A DNA stretch of 64,000 nucleotides, from NCBI RefSeq assembly GCF_013375535.1, contig NZ_JABXJG010000003.1, positions 496,001 through 560,000 of the forward strand. Direction: 5' to 3'. The translations under genes were made by a program, and so were the position numbers. Positions 42,982 through 50,810 of this stretch are shown here, in pieces. Position 1 is the stretch's first letter; every line of letters begins with the position of its first letter. The notes beneath the pieces are model-generated. The model searched no databases, had not been told where the DNA came from, and was given only the letters and a program-made list of their open reading frames with translations. The stretch is from Sphingobium sp. 15-1. GTDB taxonomy: Bacteria > Pseudomonadota > Alphaproteobacteria > Sphingomonadales > Sphingomonadaceae.

Positions 42982-43007
42982 TGCACCATATGGTGCGTGG
43001 GGTGTGC
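42982..43007 (+). other. Second nic-like core; candidate right attachment site of the island
   Basis: TGCACC-ATA-TGGTGCGTGGGGTGTGC differs from 19685-19710 only in the three central bases of the small inverted repeat. The last 17 bp (42991-43007) are identical to 19694-19710 and in direct orientation. The 14-mer GCACCATATGGTGC (42983-42996) is a perfect palindrome. It abuts the recombinase pair. Confidence 0.75.
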
Positions 43008-43244
43008 GCATGCAAAATGCCCCTGTAGCTGGAGTGCGGCGAGAGACCTGCCATCGCCAAAAACTGGCCGGAAACCGCGCTTCCGGCGGGGATTCCATAG
43101 TCCATCCGGCGCCTGAGAAGCAAGCCCGTTCCGGCCCGAAATCAGCAATCCGTCAGCAAATAGCCATCATCTAGGGCGAAACTCCCTGTGGCCCGAAGGA
43201 CATCGCTGGCTGCGCCAATTTCTAACGAAAGGAAGGACGATTTC

Positions 43245-44426
43245 ATGGCTGTGATCCATTCCCGCGAGGAACTGTATGATCTCGTCTGGCGGACCCGTGT
43301 CCGCGATCTGGTGAAGCCCTTCGGGCTATCGGAACCGACGATCAAAAAGCGTTGTAGCGAGAAGGACATTCCCCTACCCAGTGCCCGCTATTGGACGCAG
43401 CGGGACAAAGGGAATCAGCCCCCTATTCCTCACCTCCCTCCGCGCGGTCCCGGCATGGACGAACTGGTCAGCATCGCACCAAATCCGCAACGCCCCGTGC
43501 CCCTATATTTGACGGAGGAAGAGTTATTGGGGCCGGTGCCCGATCCACCTGTTTTTATCGAGCCGCTGGAGGATATCCGGCAACGCTACCTGACCGTCGT
43601 GGGAGACCCAGACGTGCCCCGCGACCTCACTGGACCGCATCATAAAATCCGTGCGCTGTTGGCCGAAGACGCCGAACGTAAGAGGCTTCAAATCGAACGG
43701 GGTTACGCCTACGGTTCCGACGCCCCACGCTTTGAAAGCGCCTTCGAACGACGCCGCCTGCGCGTCCTCAATGCGCTTATGATGTCGACCGCCAAGGCGG
43801 GCGGGTTGATCAAGATTTGGGACCATTATGCCCGGTCGACCATGCTCCATATCCACGACATAACCATGCACCTGCATCTCGATGATGCGGCCGTGTGCGA
43901 GAAGCGTCAGGAGCGACTTTATTCAGGCGATCCAGCTAAGACGGGCGTCCTTCAACTTGACCTTCAACGAAGCTGGGACCAGCGCACGCCCGACGCCTGT
44001 TGGTCGGACGACAAGGGCGGGCCGATGGAAGAAAAAATCGGCGCGATCGTCGCGGAATTTTTCGTCCAGGCAGAGACCGCCTATCGTGCGTTCCGCATCT
44101 CGGAGAACAGCCATCGCGCATACCGCAAGGCCGCCCATATCGAATGGATCGCAAAGGCCAAGGAGAAAGCAGAAAAGGAGAGGATCGAACGGACCGAAAG
44201 GTTACAAAAGGAACGGATCGATCATCTCATGGGAATGTCGGCCGACCATCAGCGGGCACAGACCATCCGCGCCTTCGTCCACAGCGCGGCGGACACTCTT
44301 TCCCCTTCCCCGCAATTGGAGAATTGGGCAGCTTGGGCGCTCTCAGTCGCAGCTGATCTGGACCCCATCAGCAACGGCCAGTTCTCCGCAACGTTGCCGA
44401 ATATTGCCACGACGAAGCCCGGCTGA
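43245..44426 (+). CDS. Conserved hypothetical protein with N-terminal HTH
   Basis: A 393-residue protein. Its first 60 residues follow the pattern SREELYDLVWRTRVRDLVKPFGLSEPTIKKRC...IPLPSARYW, an HTH-like domain found at the start of several uncharacterised plasmid and island proteins (consensus W-x-x-P-x-x-x-LA-x-x-x-GVSD-x-x-L-x-K-x-C-x-x-x-x-IP-x-P-x-x-GYW). The middle holds helical repeats, and the C-terminus has a charged coiled coil (KAKEKAEKERIERTERLQKE). The ATG at 43245 has GGAAGGAC upstream. Function unknown; it may be a DNA-binding regulator. It is the first gene to the right of the proposed island. Confidence 0.6.
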   Translation: MAVIHSREELYDLVWRTRVRDLVKPFGLSEPTIKKRCSEKDIPLPSARYWTQRDKGNQPPIPHLPPRGPGMDELVSIAPNPQRPVPLYLTEEELLGPVPDPPVFIEPLEDIRQRYLTVVGDPDVPRDLTGPHHKIRALLAEDAERKRLQIERGYAYGSDAPRFESAFERRRLRVLNALMMSTAKAGGLIKIWDHYARSTMLHIHDITMHLHLDDAAVCEKRQERLYSGDPAKTGVLQLDLQRSWDQRTPDACWSDDKGGPMEEKIGAIVAEFFVQAETAYRAFRISENSHRAYRKAAHIEWIAKAKEKAEKERIERTERLQKERIDHLMGMSADHQRAQTIRAFVHSAADTLSPSPQLENWAAWALSVAADLDPISNGQFSATLPNIATTKPG

Positions 44427-44481
44427 TCGTCTCTGAATGGGCAGGCACGGCTAGCCGAAAACGCCGCGCCTGCCGATCAAC

Positions 44482-46156
44482 TTATGCCGCTTCCCAAACC
44501 CGGTTGAGTATCTGGGCGGCCATCGCCGCCTTGTCCTGTGGGAGAAAGCGCCCGTAATGTTTGGCGACCATTTCCGGCGTATCCTGGATGGCGTAGCTCG
44601 CCTGTTCGTAGGAGCCGGTCTGCTTCAAGATATGGGTCGCCAGCACATCCCGCACATTGTGCGGCCCATGAGGGAGCAAGCCCTTGATTGCTCCCCGCCC
44701 GGTGTATGGATTGAATACACCATAGCGTTGGATCACGAGCCGCCATGCCTCATAGAAAGTGTTCTGGTCATAGGGGGCTTCCCGGCTGTTGCTCTTCATG
44801 CTTTCCACGAAAAATGTGCCGGGATCGGCAGCGCCGTTCAGCAAGATCGCCCGATCCCGCTCGATATAGGCGTCGATGTGGTCGTACAGCCCTCCCAGGT
44901 CGGGCAGGAGCAGGCGGAAAGGTTGCCCGGCAAAGAAGGAAGAGTGCGCGTTCTTGAACGCGACGGAGGGCACAAAGACCTCCCATCCCTGGTTCCGGTT
45001 GCTCCATCGGATTTCACCGCGCTTCCATGCCTCAAGCTGCCGTTCCGGTCGGGGAACCTCCCCGCGTGGGCATACCATGAGCTGGCGCAGATTTTTCTGT
45101 CTCAGGCCCAGATGAAGACCCAGGCGAAGGAGCAGATAGGACCGCACGGTTTCGGCGGCGGCACGGGGATAGCGTCGCGCGTCGGGCCGGTATTTCAGGA
45201 CCTCCTCCGCGATCTTCAGATATTCGGACACCGGACTTGGCGCTTCGAGAATGGGCAATATCGGCTCGAATGGATCACGGTGAATCCGTGCCACCCGTGC
45301 GATCTGCTTGACCCGCGCGGCTGCGTGCGCGTGCATGGTATCGCAGGCCTGATGCCAGTCCGACTGGACGGCCACCACATCCTCTTCTGTCACCAGCCCG
45401 TTGATCGGCGTCAGCCGCTTGGCCAACTCCGGGTGCTGGCGGAGCCAACCCGTCTCGGCGCGGACCAGTGCCATGCAATTTTGGAGCATGTCGCACTCCC
45501 AGCGCGTGAAAAATCCCCGCCTCTGTTCGCGCCATTGTACATACCAATCCCACACACGCGGCAAGATCAGCATCGCAAAGCTCAGGTCGCGGAGCGGCAC
45601 GCCCAGGCCCGCGACCAATCCCTTGCGCCTGAAAGCGCCGGTACTCGGTCGCGCCGGAAATCACCACGGTCTGGACCCAATCAAGAATTTCCTTCTGCTC
45701 CTTCAAGGATCGCGTGTTGAAATCGTCTGGAAGATGCCAGGCCAGCCGCCGCTGCTCGGCTGGCGACACACCTTTCACTTCGAGGCCCGATGCCGCGCGG
45801 GCGGGATGGGGGAGTTTGGATTTGAAATACCCGGCCGGGAGGCAGTAGCGGGTTTCTATGCGTGCGAGAATTTGCAGGCTGACCGCGCCATGTGGTGTAC
45901 GGCGCTCATTCACCCAAGACTTGAGCGTCGCGCCGTTGAACGTTTCGCCCGGTCGGACAACAGCCTTGTGGAGTTGATAGTAGCTTTCCGAAAAGCGGCC
46001 CAGATGGAGGATAAGGGCTTCACGGAAACCAGGCGGGTCAATCCATTCGGCTGAATTGGGAATTGGCTTTTCCACGATCAGGGTGGGCTTCGGTCCACGC
46101 CTGGAGGGAAGGCAGTCATTCGCATCGCGACAAGCGCGGCGTGACTCAATTGGCAT
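44482..46156 (-). pseudogene. Large tyrosine recombinase-like gene with a frameshift
   Basis: Two frames make one protein. The N-terminal half (46156 down to about 45635) includes EWIDPPGFREALILHLGRFSES and WVQTVVISGATEYRRF. The C-terminal half (to 44482) continues RKGLVAGLGVPLRDLSFAML and ends in a recombinase-like box PHNVRDVLATHILKQTGSYEQASYAIQDTPEMVAKHYGRFLP, containing the HxxR-like (HNVRDVLAT) and final Tyr (KHYGRF) positions. One extra base in the AAA run at 45632-45634 explains the shift: removing it gives FRRKGLVAGLG instead of FQAQGIGRG. It could be a recent inactivation or a sequencing error. The family is the divergent integrase group seen on alphaproteobacterial elements. Confidence 0.65.
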
Positions 46157-46330
46157 TGCTGATCTTTTCCATTTTCTGATGTGAGTGGCCGGGCCGGATG
46201 GCACGGCTGCGAGCTAGCGCCTGCGCCACATCATATTAAAATGTTGTCATTTCAATATTTTATAGAATCCATGCAAAGGCGGCCCGGTTCGGCCCCACCG
46301 CCTTGCTTGGTTCGGGAGGTCTTCCGAAAT

Positions 46331-46358
46331 GGTGGGCGGCGCCATTGCGCCGCCCAGA
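46331..46358 (-). terminator. Hairpin downstream of the mini-SSB gene
   Basis: GGGCGGCGC-CATT-GCGCCGCCC (46334-46355) forms a near-perfect GC stem just after the stop at 46363 on the minus strand. No uridine run follows, so this is a terminator-like or RNA-protecting hairpin. Confidence 0.5.
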
Positions 46359-46362
46359 TCGT

Positions 46363-46518
46363 TCAGAAGAAATCCATCTTGTCGGCGATGATCTCGCAAC
46401 CGTAGCGGGTCTTGCCGTCCTTGAGCTTCACCCGGTCGGTGGCAACGATCAGGGTGGTGACGTTGTTGCGGATTTCGGGGTCTTTGGCGACGCGGCCGGT
46501 CAGGTTGACGACGTTCAT
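46363..46518 (-). CDS. Mini single-stranded DNA-binding protein-like peptide
   Basis: A 51-residue gene too short for usual gene calls. MNVVNLTGRVAKDPEIRN opens exactly like the beta1 strand of SSB (family MN-x-V-NL-x-GR-L-x-x-DPELR), followed by VTTLIVATDRVKLKDGKTRYG and CEIIADKMDFF. It has only the first half of an OB fold and no acidic tail, so it may bind DNA weakly or be an SSB mimic; a truncated relic is the alternative. The ATG is preceded by GAAGGAGACAGC, a strong ribosome site. Upstream is a long structured leader (46559-46706), as for other plasmid genes here, and downstream a GC hairpin, so it looks like a complete transcription unit. Confidence 0.6.
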   Translation of the reverse strand: MNVVNLTGRVAKDPEIRNNVTTLIVATDRVKLKDGKTRYGCEIIADKMDFF

Positions 46519-46558
46519 GATGCTGTCTCCTTCGTTGGTTCCGGCAGCCTTCCCGCCG

Positions 46559-46706
46559 GTGACACCGAAAGAGCGGCGTGCGTTGACGGATCACACCGGA
46601 GCGCAGCGCAGGGAAACCCCTGGAGGGTGCTGGCGCGGGCCGCGAAGCGGCAACACGGGCGCACGCAGGGGGTTGTGATCCGTCGGCGTCTCGCCGCAGG
46701 TGTCAC
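46559..46706 (-). promoter_or_regulatory. Nested long hairpin in the leader of the mini-SSB gene
   Basis: Three pairs of perfect arms nest around one centre: GTGACACC (46559-46566) with GGTGTCAC (46699-46706), GCGGCG (46573-46578) with CGCCGC (46692-46697), and GACGGATCACA (46585-46595) with TGTGATCCGTC (46674-46684). The inner 78 bases hold further GC-rich arms (GGGAAACCCC; GCCGCGAAGCGGC). The element ends about 40 bp before the start codon. It is a candidate structured RNA leader; no known class was recognised. Confidence 0.6.
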
Positions 46707-46922
46707 GTCAAAGGCGGAAAGGTTGTTGGAACCAAGGGAGGCTCAAGACTGATCGCGGCCGATCACGCTGACCTAGCTTTGGCACACGGTATCAGGATGA
46801 ATCTTCCACCTCGCCCCTGCCCGTCTCCCCAAGGAGAGCGATGTTTCCAGCTTTGGGTCAATTGGGACCAGATAACAATCACCCCATTGCAAACACACAC
46901 ACCTTTTGCATGTCCAACCGAC

Positions 46923-48101
46923 ATGCAAAGAAAGTTAGAAAATCTTTACATATTGAGCGGACGTGCTAAGCATCAGGCGTTTTCTTTACACAAGGCGATC
47001 TGCGTGCTTCAACCAACCTACGACCTCCCTGATCTCCCCCCTCCGGGAGTAATCGAGACGGCCGCAGTTCTAAAAGCCTTGGCGCGCGCCCACCGTTATC
47101 TCGCGGAATTAAAAGGGCGGGCCGCAACCATCCCTAATCAAGGCATCCTGATCGACACGTTATCACTCCAAGAGGCGAAGGCCAGCTCCGAAATCGAGAA
47201 TATCGTAACCACCCAGGACGAGCTATTCCAGATAAACGCCTTCCCTGAAAATCCGGGTCCGCCTGCCGCCAAGGAGGTGGCCCGCTATCGGGATGCACTG
47301 CATTATGGTTTCAACGAACTACGCCGGCTCGACGGCCTGCTGACCAACAATATGATGATCGCGATGTTTCGCATCCTTAAAGGGACCGATGGCGGCTTCC
47401 GTGAAACCCCCGGTACGGCGCTCAAGAATGAGGGCACCGGGGCGCTGGTGTATGTACCACCACAAGATGCCAATGCTGTGCGCGATCTGATGACTGCGCT
47501 GGAGCGCTTCATCCATATTGAGGACGTCGAAACCGACCTCGATCCACTCACACGCATGGCCATCATCCATCACCAATTCGAAAGCATCCACCCCTTCCCC
47601 GATGGCAATGGACGACTGGGCCGGATCATTAATGTGCTGTTCCTGACCCGGTGCGCTCTGCTCGACATTCCAATCCTTTATCTCAGCGGCTTTATTACCC
47701 AGCACAAAGCAGACTATTATCGCCTATTACAGACCGTCCGCGACACCGGTGAGTGGGAGCCTTGGCTGCTCTACATACTGCGCGGCGTGGAGGAAACGGC
47801 GATTGAAACTCTGCGCTTGGTCGAAGGTATCCGCACGCTCATGGCAAATACCAAGAAGCGGCTGCGCGAAGAGCATCCGAAGCTCTATTCGCAGGACCTA
47901 TTAAACAACCTTTTCCGCCATCCGTATACCCGGATCGAGTTCGTCCAACAGGAACTGAATGTGTCGCGGCCCACTGCCACCAAGTACCTCGACGAACTAG
48001 CAGAAAGTGGGATGCTCCTCAAACATCGCGCGGGGCGAAATAACTATTATATCAATCAGCCGCTGGTGGAGCTGTTCGTGGAACGCGAAGCAGCAAAATG
48101 A
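46923..48101 (+). CDS. Fic/DOC-family AMPylase with N-terminal inhibitory motif
   Basis: A protein of up to 392 residues with the Fic core IHPFPDGNGRLGRIINVLF: catalytic His, the anion-binding DGNGR loop, and the flap upstream (LKNEGTGALVYVPP). The inhibitory helix motif SSEIEN (S-x-x-x-E-N) lies N-terminal, in LSLQEAKASSEIENIV, making it an autoinhibited class II Fic protein. A C-terminal winged helix (YTRIEFVQQELNVSRPTATKYLDEL) completes the usual layout. It should transfer AMP to a protein target. The ATG at 46923 is listed; a GTG at 47004 preceded by AAGGCGAT is a plausible later start. Its stop overlaps the start of a helicase gene (ATGA), suggesting a two-gene unit whose second gene is now truncated. 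Confidence 0.88.
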   Translation: MQRKLENLYILSGRAKHQAFSLHKAICVLQPTYDLPDLPPPGVIETAAVLKALARAHRYLAELKGRAATIPNQGILIDTLSLQEAKASSEIENIVTTQDELFQINAFPENPGPPAAKEVARYRDALHYGFNELRRLDGLLTNNMMIAMFRILKGTDGGFRETPGTALKNEGTGALVYVPPQDANAVRDLMTALERFIHIEDVETDLDPLTRMAIIHHQFESIHPFPDGNGRLGRIINVLFLTRCALLDIPILYLSGFITQHKADYYRLLQTVRDTGEWEPWLLYILRGVEETAIETLRLVEGIRTLMANTKKRLREEHPKLYSQDLLNNLFRHPYTRIEFVQQELNVSRPTATKYLDELAESGMLLKHRAGRNNYYINQPLVELFVEREAAK

Positions 48102-48316
48102 TAACGGACTACCATTCCAAATATCTGGCCACCGATCTTGTGAGGCGGCGGTCATCGGACAGCAATGAGAAGCTTGCTGTTGCCGTAGCAGGTGCCCAGG
48201 TGGATATGAATCCCCATCAGGTCGATGCTGCGCTTTTTGCATTCGCTTCGCCTTTATCCAAGGGGGCGTTGCTGGCCGATGAAGTCGGTTTAGGAAAGAC
48301 CATTGAGGCCGGGTTG
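48098..48316 (+). pseudogene. SNF2-type helicase, N-terminal stub
   Basis: The frame opens with ITDYHSKYLATDLVRR, then MNPHQVDAALFAFASPLSKGALLADEVGLGKTIEAGL, the Q-motif and Walker A of helicases with an SNF2 motor. Directly after the P-loop helix the sequence becomes unrelated (DGSRFRRGKVPPVGRN) and all later motifs are missing. It was lost by deletion or replacement at about 48316. In intact form the gene would be translationally coupled to fic through the ATGA overlap. Confidence 0.78.
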
Positions 48317-48817
48317 GATGGTTCGCGCTTCCGGCGGGGCAAGGTTCCGCCCGTCGGGCGGAACGAAATAAGGCCTGCTGACAGGCGAATGGCGAGGCCA
48401 TTGACGCGCAAAAAAGCGCTGGGAGCGAAGCCCCAGCGCGGGTCATCCGTCGGGCCTTCAGGACCGACGGTCCGGCAGGGGATCGACACCAGGCAGGGCG
48501 GAGACAAGGCATCGCCTTGGCTCCGTGAGCCTGGGTCGACGGCGTCCCTGAAAGGGGCGTCGGAGGCCCAAGCGAATAGAGCCCCGGTCGGCGGTGAGGA
48601 ACGAACTGCCGAGCCACCAGCCTTTCCCTTTGATCAGCTCGATTAGCGAGCGCCGAGGCGGCAATCCCCATCGCCACAGCAACGCCCGGTTCGTGGCGGA
48701 TGGACAGTGGGAGATTTTGGTGGTCGAGAAGCCGATGCCGTGGACTTGGCATGGAGCTCGATCGTGGGTTATAGAGGGGGTGTCCGGAGCCCTATCTCAT
48801 GGACAAGGAACGCCAAC
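48317..48817. other. Non-coding junction region
   Basis: No supported gene lies in these 500 bases. The stretch begins where the helicase homology ends, contains a terminator-like hairpin (48407-48443) and several GC-rich inverted arms (CGTCGG...CCGACG around 48450-48470), and leads into the small gene at 48818. A minus frame at 48458-48682 lacks family resemblance but is bounded by the minus-strand terminator, so a decayed gene is possible. Confidence 0.4.
48407..48443 (-). terminator. Rho-independent terminator (minus strand)
   Basis: On the minus strand GCGCTGGGG-CTTCG-CTCCCAGCGC is followed by TTTTTTG, a strong stem with uridine run. The gene that it serves was not identified; it may be left from a gene lost at this junction. 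Confidence 0.65.
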
Positions 48818-49036
48818 ATGGCACGCACATTGGAACAGGAACGCGCCGCGATCGAGGAGGAGCAGCAGAAGCTGGCTGGTCGCATGAAGGCGCTTGAAGA
48901 CAAGGAGCGTGAGGTCGCGATTGCGACCGTCGAGAGGTCGGGATTGCTGAAGGTCGAGGGGAAGACGCTGACCGGCCTGATGGACCGGATCAGGACGCTC
49001 GGAATCGACGAAGTCCAGAAGCGATTGGGAAGCTGA
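48818..49036 (+). CDS. Small coiled-coil hypothetical protein
   Basis: A 72-residue protein. A charged coiled coil (LEQERAAIEEEQQKLAGRMKALEDKEREVA) is followed by a short helical domain (LLKVEGKTLTGLMDRIRTLG). The ATG at 48818 has AAGGAA upstream. Similar short proteins are common on alphaproteobacterial plasmids, and I know no function. Confidence 0.55.
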   Translation: MARTLEQERAAIEEEQQKLAGRMKALEDKEREVAIATVERSGLLKVEGKTLTGLMDRIRTLGIDEVQKRLGS

Positions 49037-49111
49037 AGCCACCACGGCGCGGCATCGGGCCGCGCCTGGTCATGGCGGGCTCGATGCCCGTCATGACCAC
49101 ATGTCCGACAG

Positions 49112-49139
49112 CAAAAAAAGGGAGAGCCGCAGCCCTCCC
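49112..49139 (-). terminator. Rho-independent terminator of the 49.2-kb gene
   Basis: On the minus strand GGGGAGGGCT-GC-GGCTCTCCC is followed by TTTTTTTGC, starting 8 bp after the stop codon at 49147. It is a strong stem with a clear U-run. Confidence 0.8.
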
Positions 49140-49146
49140 CTGTCGT

Positions 49147-49374
49147 TCAATAATCATCCAGCAGTTTGCCGGTGACGGTATAGACGATCCGGTCGATGAC
49201 GGTCATCGGCAGCGGATCATGATCGCCCTCGTCGAGGACGATATAGCCCACTTCCTCATCGACGATCACATGCTGGTCGAAGAAGCTGTGCAGGGCGCGG
49301 CGTTCGGCATTGGCGCACGCGGCGAAGTAGGCGGCGTGATCGGCGCGGAACTGGTTCGTGATCGTCTGCATCAT
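49147..49374 (-). CDS. Small hypothetical plasmid protein with structured leader
   Basis: A 75-residue protein (MMQTITNQFRADHAAYFAACAN; ALHSFFDQHVIVDEEVGYIVLDEGDHDP) of unknown family, acidic and helical then beta-rich. The ATG at 49374 is preceded by ACAGGAGGATC, an ideal ribosome site. About 80 bp further upstream begins one of two related 105-nt structured leaders, and a strong terminator follows the stop, so this is a stand-alone transcription unit. Function unknown. Confidence 0.6.
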   Translation of the reverse strand: MMQTITNQFRADHAAYFAACANAERRALHSFFDQHVIVDEEVGYIVLDEGDHDPLPMTVIDRIVYTVTGKLLDDY

Positions 49375-49451
49375 GATCCTCCTGTCTTGAAATGACAGGG
49401 TCAGTGCGCGCGGGCGGAGCGGGGTCGGGTCAAGGACGCGGGCCACCGGCC

Positions 49452-49556
49452 CGCGCCGCGAAGCGGGGAGTGGGGGAACCGATTTTCTCATGGGTGGAAC
49501 GGAGCAAAGCGCAGTGGAGGCCCTGTGAAAATTGGGGGTACCGCTCCTCCTTGAGG
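49452..49556 (-). promoter_or_regulatory. Structured leader, copy 1
   Basis: Read on the minus strand: CCCCCAATTTTCACAGGG, a spacer containing CACTGCGCT and CGTTCC, then the pairing arm with GAAAATCGG, followed by CGCTTCGCGGCG. It aligns along its length with 51902-52006. Mismatches in one arm are largely matched by changes in the other, as expected for a conserved RNA stem. It lies about 80 bp upstream of the gene at 49147-49374. Confidence 0.6.
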
Positions 49557-49723
49557 CGGCCCCGCTCCGCCTGGCACAATGGGAAGTCAGTGAGATTTTC
49601 TCTCTCGTCGGGAGACCTCCGGCAAGGCGTAGCTAGCCAAGCGGACCGAATGGTCCGTGCGGCACGCGAGCGAGCCATTCAGCTTTCGACCTCGCGGCAA
49701 AGTCGATTGATCGAAGACGACTG

Positions 49724-49984
49724 TTACCGGCTGGACGAGTCCTTGAGCCCGATCATGGCGTCAATCTGATCCATGACCTCGTCATGAGGGATAGTCCGCC
49801 CGGCATCGACATCAGCCAGTCCCTGCTGAACAGCCTCAAAGATACGGATTTCTCTGTCGACATAGGCGGTCAGGACATCTGCTGCGAGAGAAACCCTGTC
49901 TCGTCGCATCACCCGTGCGATCCGCTCCAGCTTTTCGGCGGATTCATCGCTTATGCTGATGGTCATGGTTGTGGCAGCAGTCAT
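49724..49984 (-). CDS. Orphan ribbon-helix-helix antitoxin
   Basis: An 86-residue protein with TISISDESAEKLERIARVMRRDRVSLAADVLTAYVD-type RHH helices, then IFEAVQQGLADVDAGRTIPHDEVMDQIDAMI, the toxin-binding tail typical of RelB/ParD/CopG-type antitoxins (GLADVDAGR-x-x-x-H-x-x-V). No RelE/ParE toxin follows in the 270 bp downstream; instead the structured leader and unrelated sequence are found. The ATG at 49984 has AAGGGAAA upstream. It is either an orphan antitoxin or a regulator. Confidence 0.72.
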   Translation of the reverse strand: MTAATTMTISISDESAEKLERIARVMRRDRVSLAADVLTAYVDREIRIFEAVQQGLADVDAGRTIPHDEVMDQIDAMIGLKDSSSR

Positions 49985-50045
49985 ACACATTTCCCTTGGG
50001 GTCCACTGAATTGCATAGCTGCGTCAGCCTGTCTTGTCCTGCAAG

Positions 50046-50624
50046 TTAAGCCCATTCGAGGCGGGAAGACGCATCGGCGTTACCCAGTTGGAGAAGCCGG
50101 TCGAGCCGCCCAAGATAATCGGCGACGCCCGTCTCCTGACCGCGGCGTTTGACGGCAGGGTTGGTGATCCGGGCGCGGATGTCCGCGATAGCGATTTCCC
50201 CGACGCTATGGGGACGCAGACCGAGGCTTTCGAACAGCGCATAGGCATTGCCATTTGCCAGGTTGAGTTCCAGCCCCTGGTCCGACGCGAGTGCGACGCG
50301 CATCCGGATGCTGCGATCGGCATCGACACGGTAGACCATGACGCGCCAGCCACGGAACTGGGCCTCTTCAATGACTGCAAGGGCATCTGCATCATGGTCA
50401 AAGACTCTCGCCACACTGGCAAGTGCAAGCGGGCAAATGCGCGCTTCGAAATGATAGCAGAGATAATCATCGCCCAGCGCGTCTGGATCGAGCAGCGCGA
50501 TGCCCAGCCGGTCGCCCTCGGCGCGCAGATAGCGTTGGAATGCTCCGAGTTGGGGCGCCGTGATCTTGGCCATTGGACCTGACCGGTCATCGGCGTCGGT
50601 GGCGATGCGGAATGTGATGGACAT
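50046..50624 (-). CDS. Conserved hypothetical plasmid protein
   Basis: A 192-residue protein (MSITFRIATDADDRSGPM; FQRYLRAEGDRLGIALLDPDALGDDYLCYHFEARICPLALASVARVF-type helices). No family is recognised. The start at 50624 follows a leader with the purine-rich motif at 50659-50672. It lies downstream of the DUF2493 gene but behind a terminator, and its stop is close to the orphan antitoxin start. Function unknown. Confidence 0.55.
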   Translation of the reverse strand: MSITFRIATDADDRSGPMAKITAPQLGAFQRYLRAEGDRLGIALLDPDALGDDYLCYHFEARICPLALASVARVFDHDADALAVIEEAQFRGWRVMVYRVDADRSIRMRVALASDQGLELNLANGNAYALFESLGLRPHSVGEIAIADIRARITNPAVKRRGQETGVADYLGRLDRLLQLGNADASSRLEWA

Positions 50625-50658
50625 GGGCTTTGCCTTCCCTTGTTGAGCCGGAAGGCCA

Positions 50659-50672
50659 CTCCCCTCTTTCCT
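50659..50672 (-). promoter_or_regulatory. Purine-rich leader motif, copy A
   Basis: GGAAAGAGGGGAGT on the minus strand, about 35 bp before the start at 50624. It is the least conserved of four copies of an AGGGGAGGGGGA-like motif. Confidence 0.35.
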
Positions 50673-50773
50673 TTTTGTCTCCGTCGCAGCGGTGCCGACA
50701 TGGGAGGGGAGGCTTCGCGGCGCGACGGGGATCGATGCCCCCGAGCGCCGCATTTCCAGCGCAAAGAAAGAGG

Positions 50774-50805
50774 AGAAACCCCGGCGGCTGCCGGGGCTTC
50801 TCCGA
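50774..50805 (-). terminator. Rho-independent terminator of the DUF2493 gene
   Basis: On the minus strand GGAGAAGCCCCGGC-AGCC-GCCGGGGTTTCTCC is followed by TCTTTCTTTG, starting 5 bp after the stop. The stem is nearly perfect over 14 pairs. Confidence 0.8.
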
Positions 50806-50810
50806 TGGGC

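Larger units (their letters stand above)
19694..43007. mobile_element. Proposed 23.3-kb defence island inserted at oriT
   Basis: A direct 17-bp repeat (19694-19710, 42991-43007) encloses a dGTPase relic, Druantia II, EVE-HNH, OLD, MNT-HEPN with IS21, HigBA and, at the right end, two overlapping tyrosine recombinases. To the left lie transfer genes, to the right plasmid genes. A terminal recombinase next to one repeat copy is the standard layout of a site-specifically integrated island. The target would be the plasmid's own nic site. This is inference from the repeats and gene content; excision has not been shown. Confidence 0.6.
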
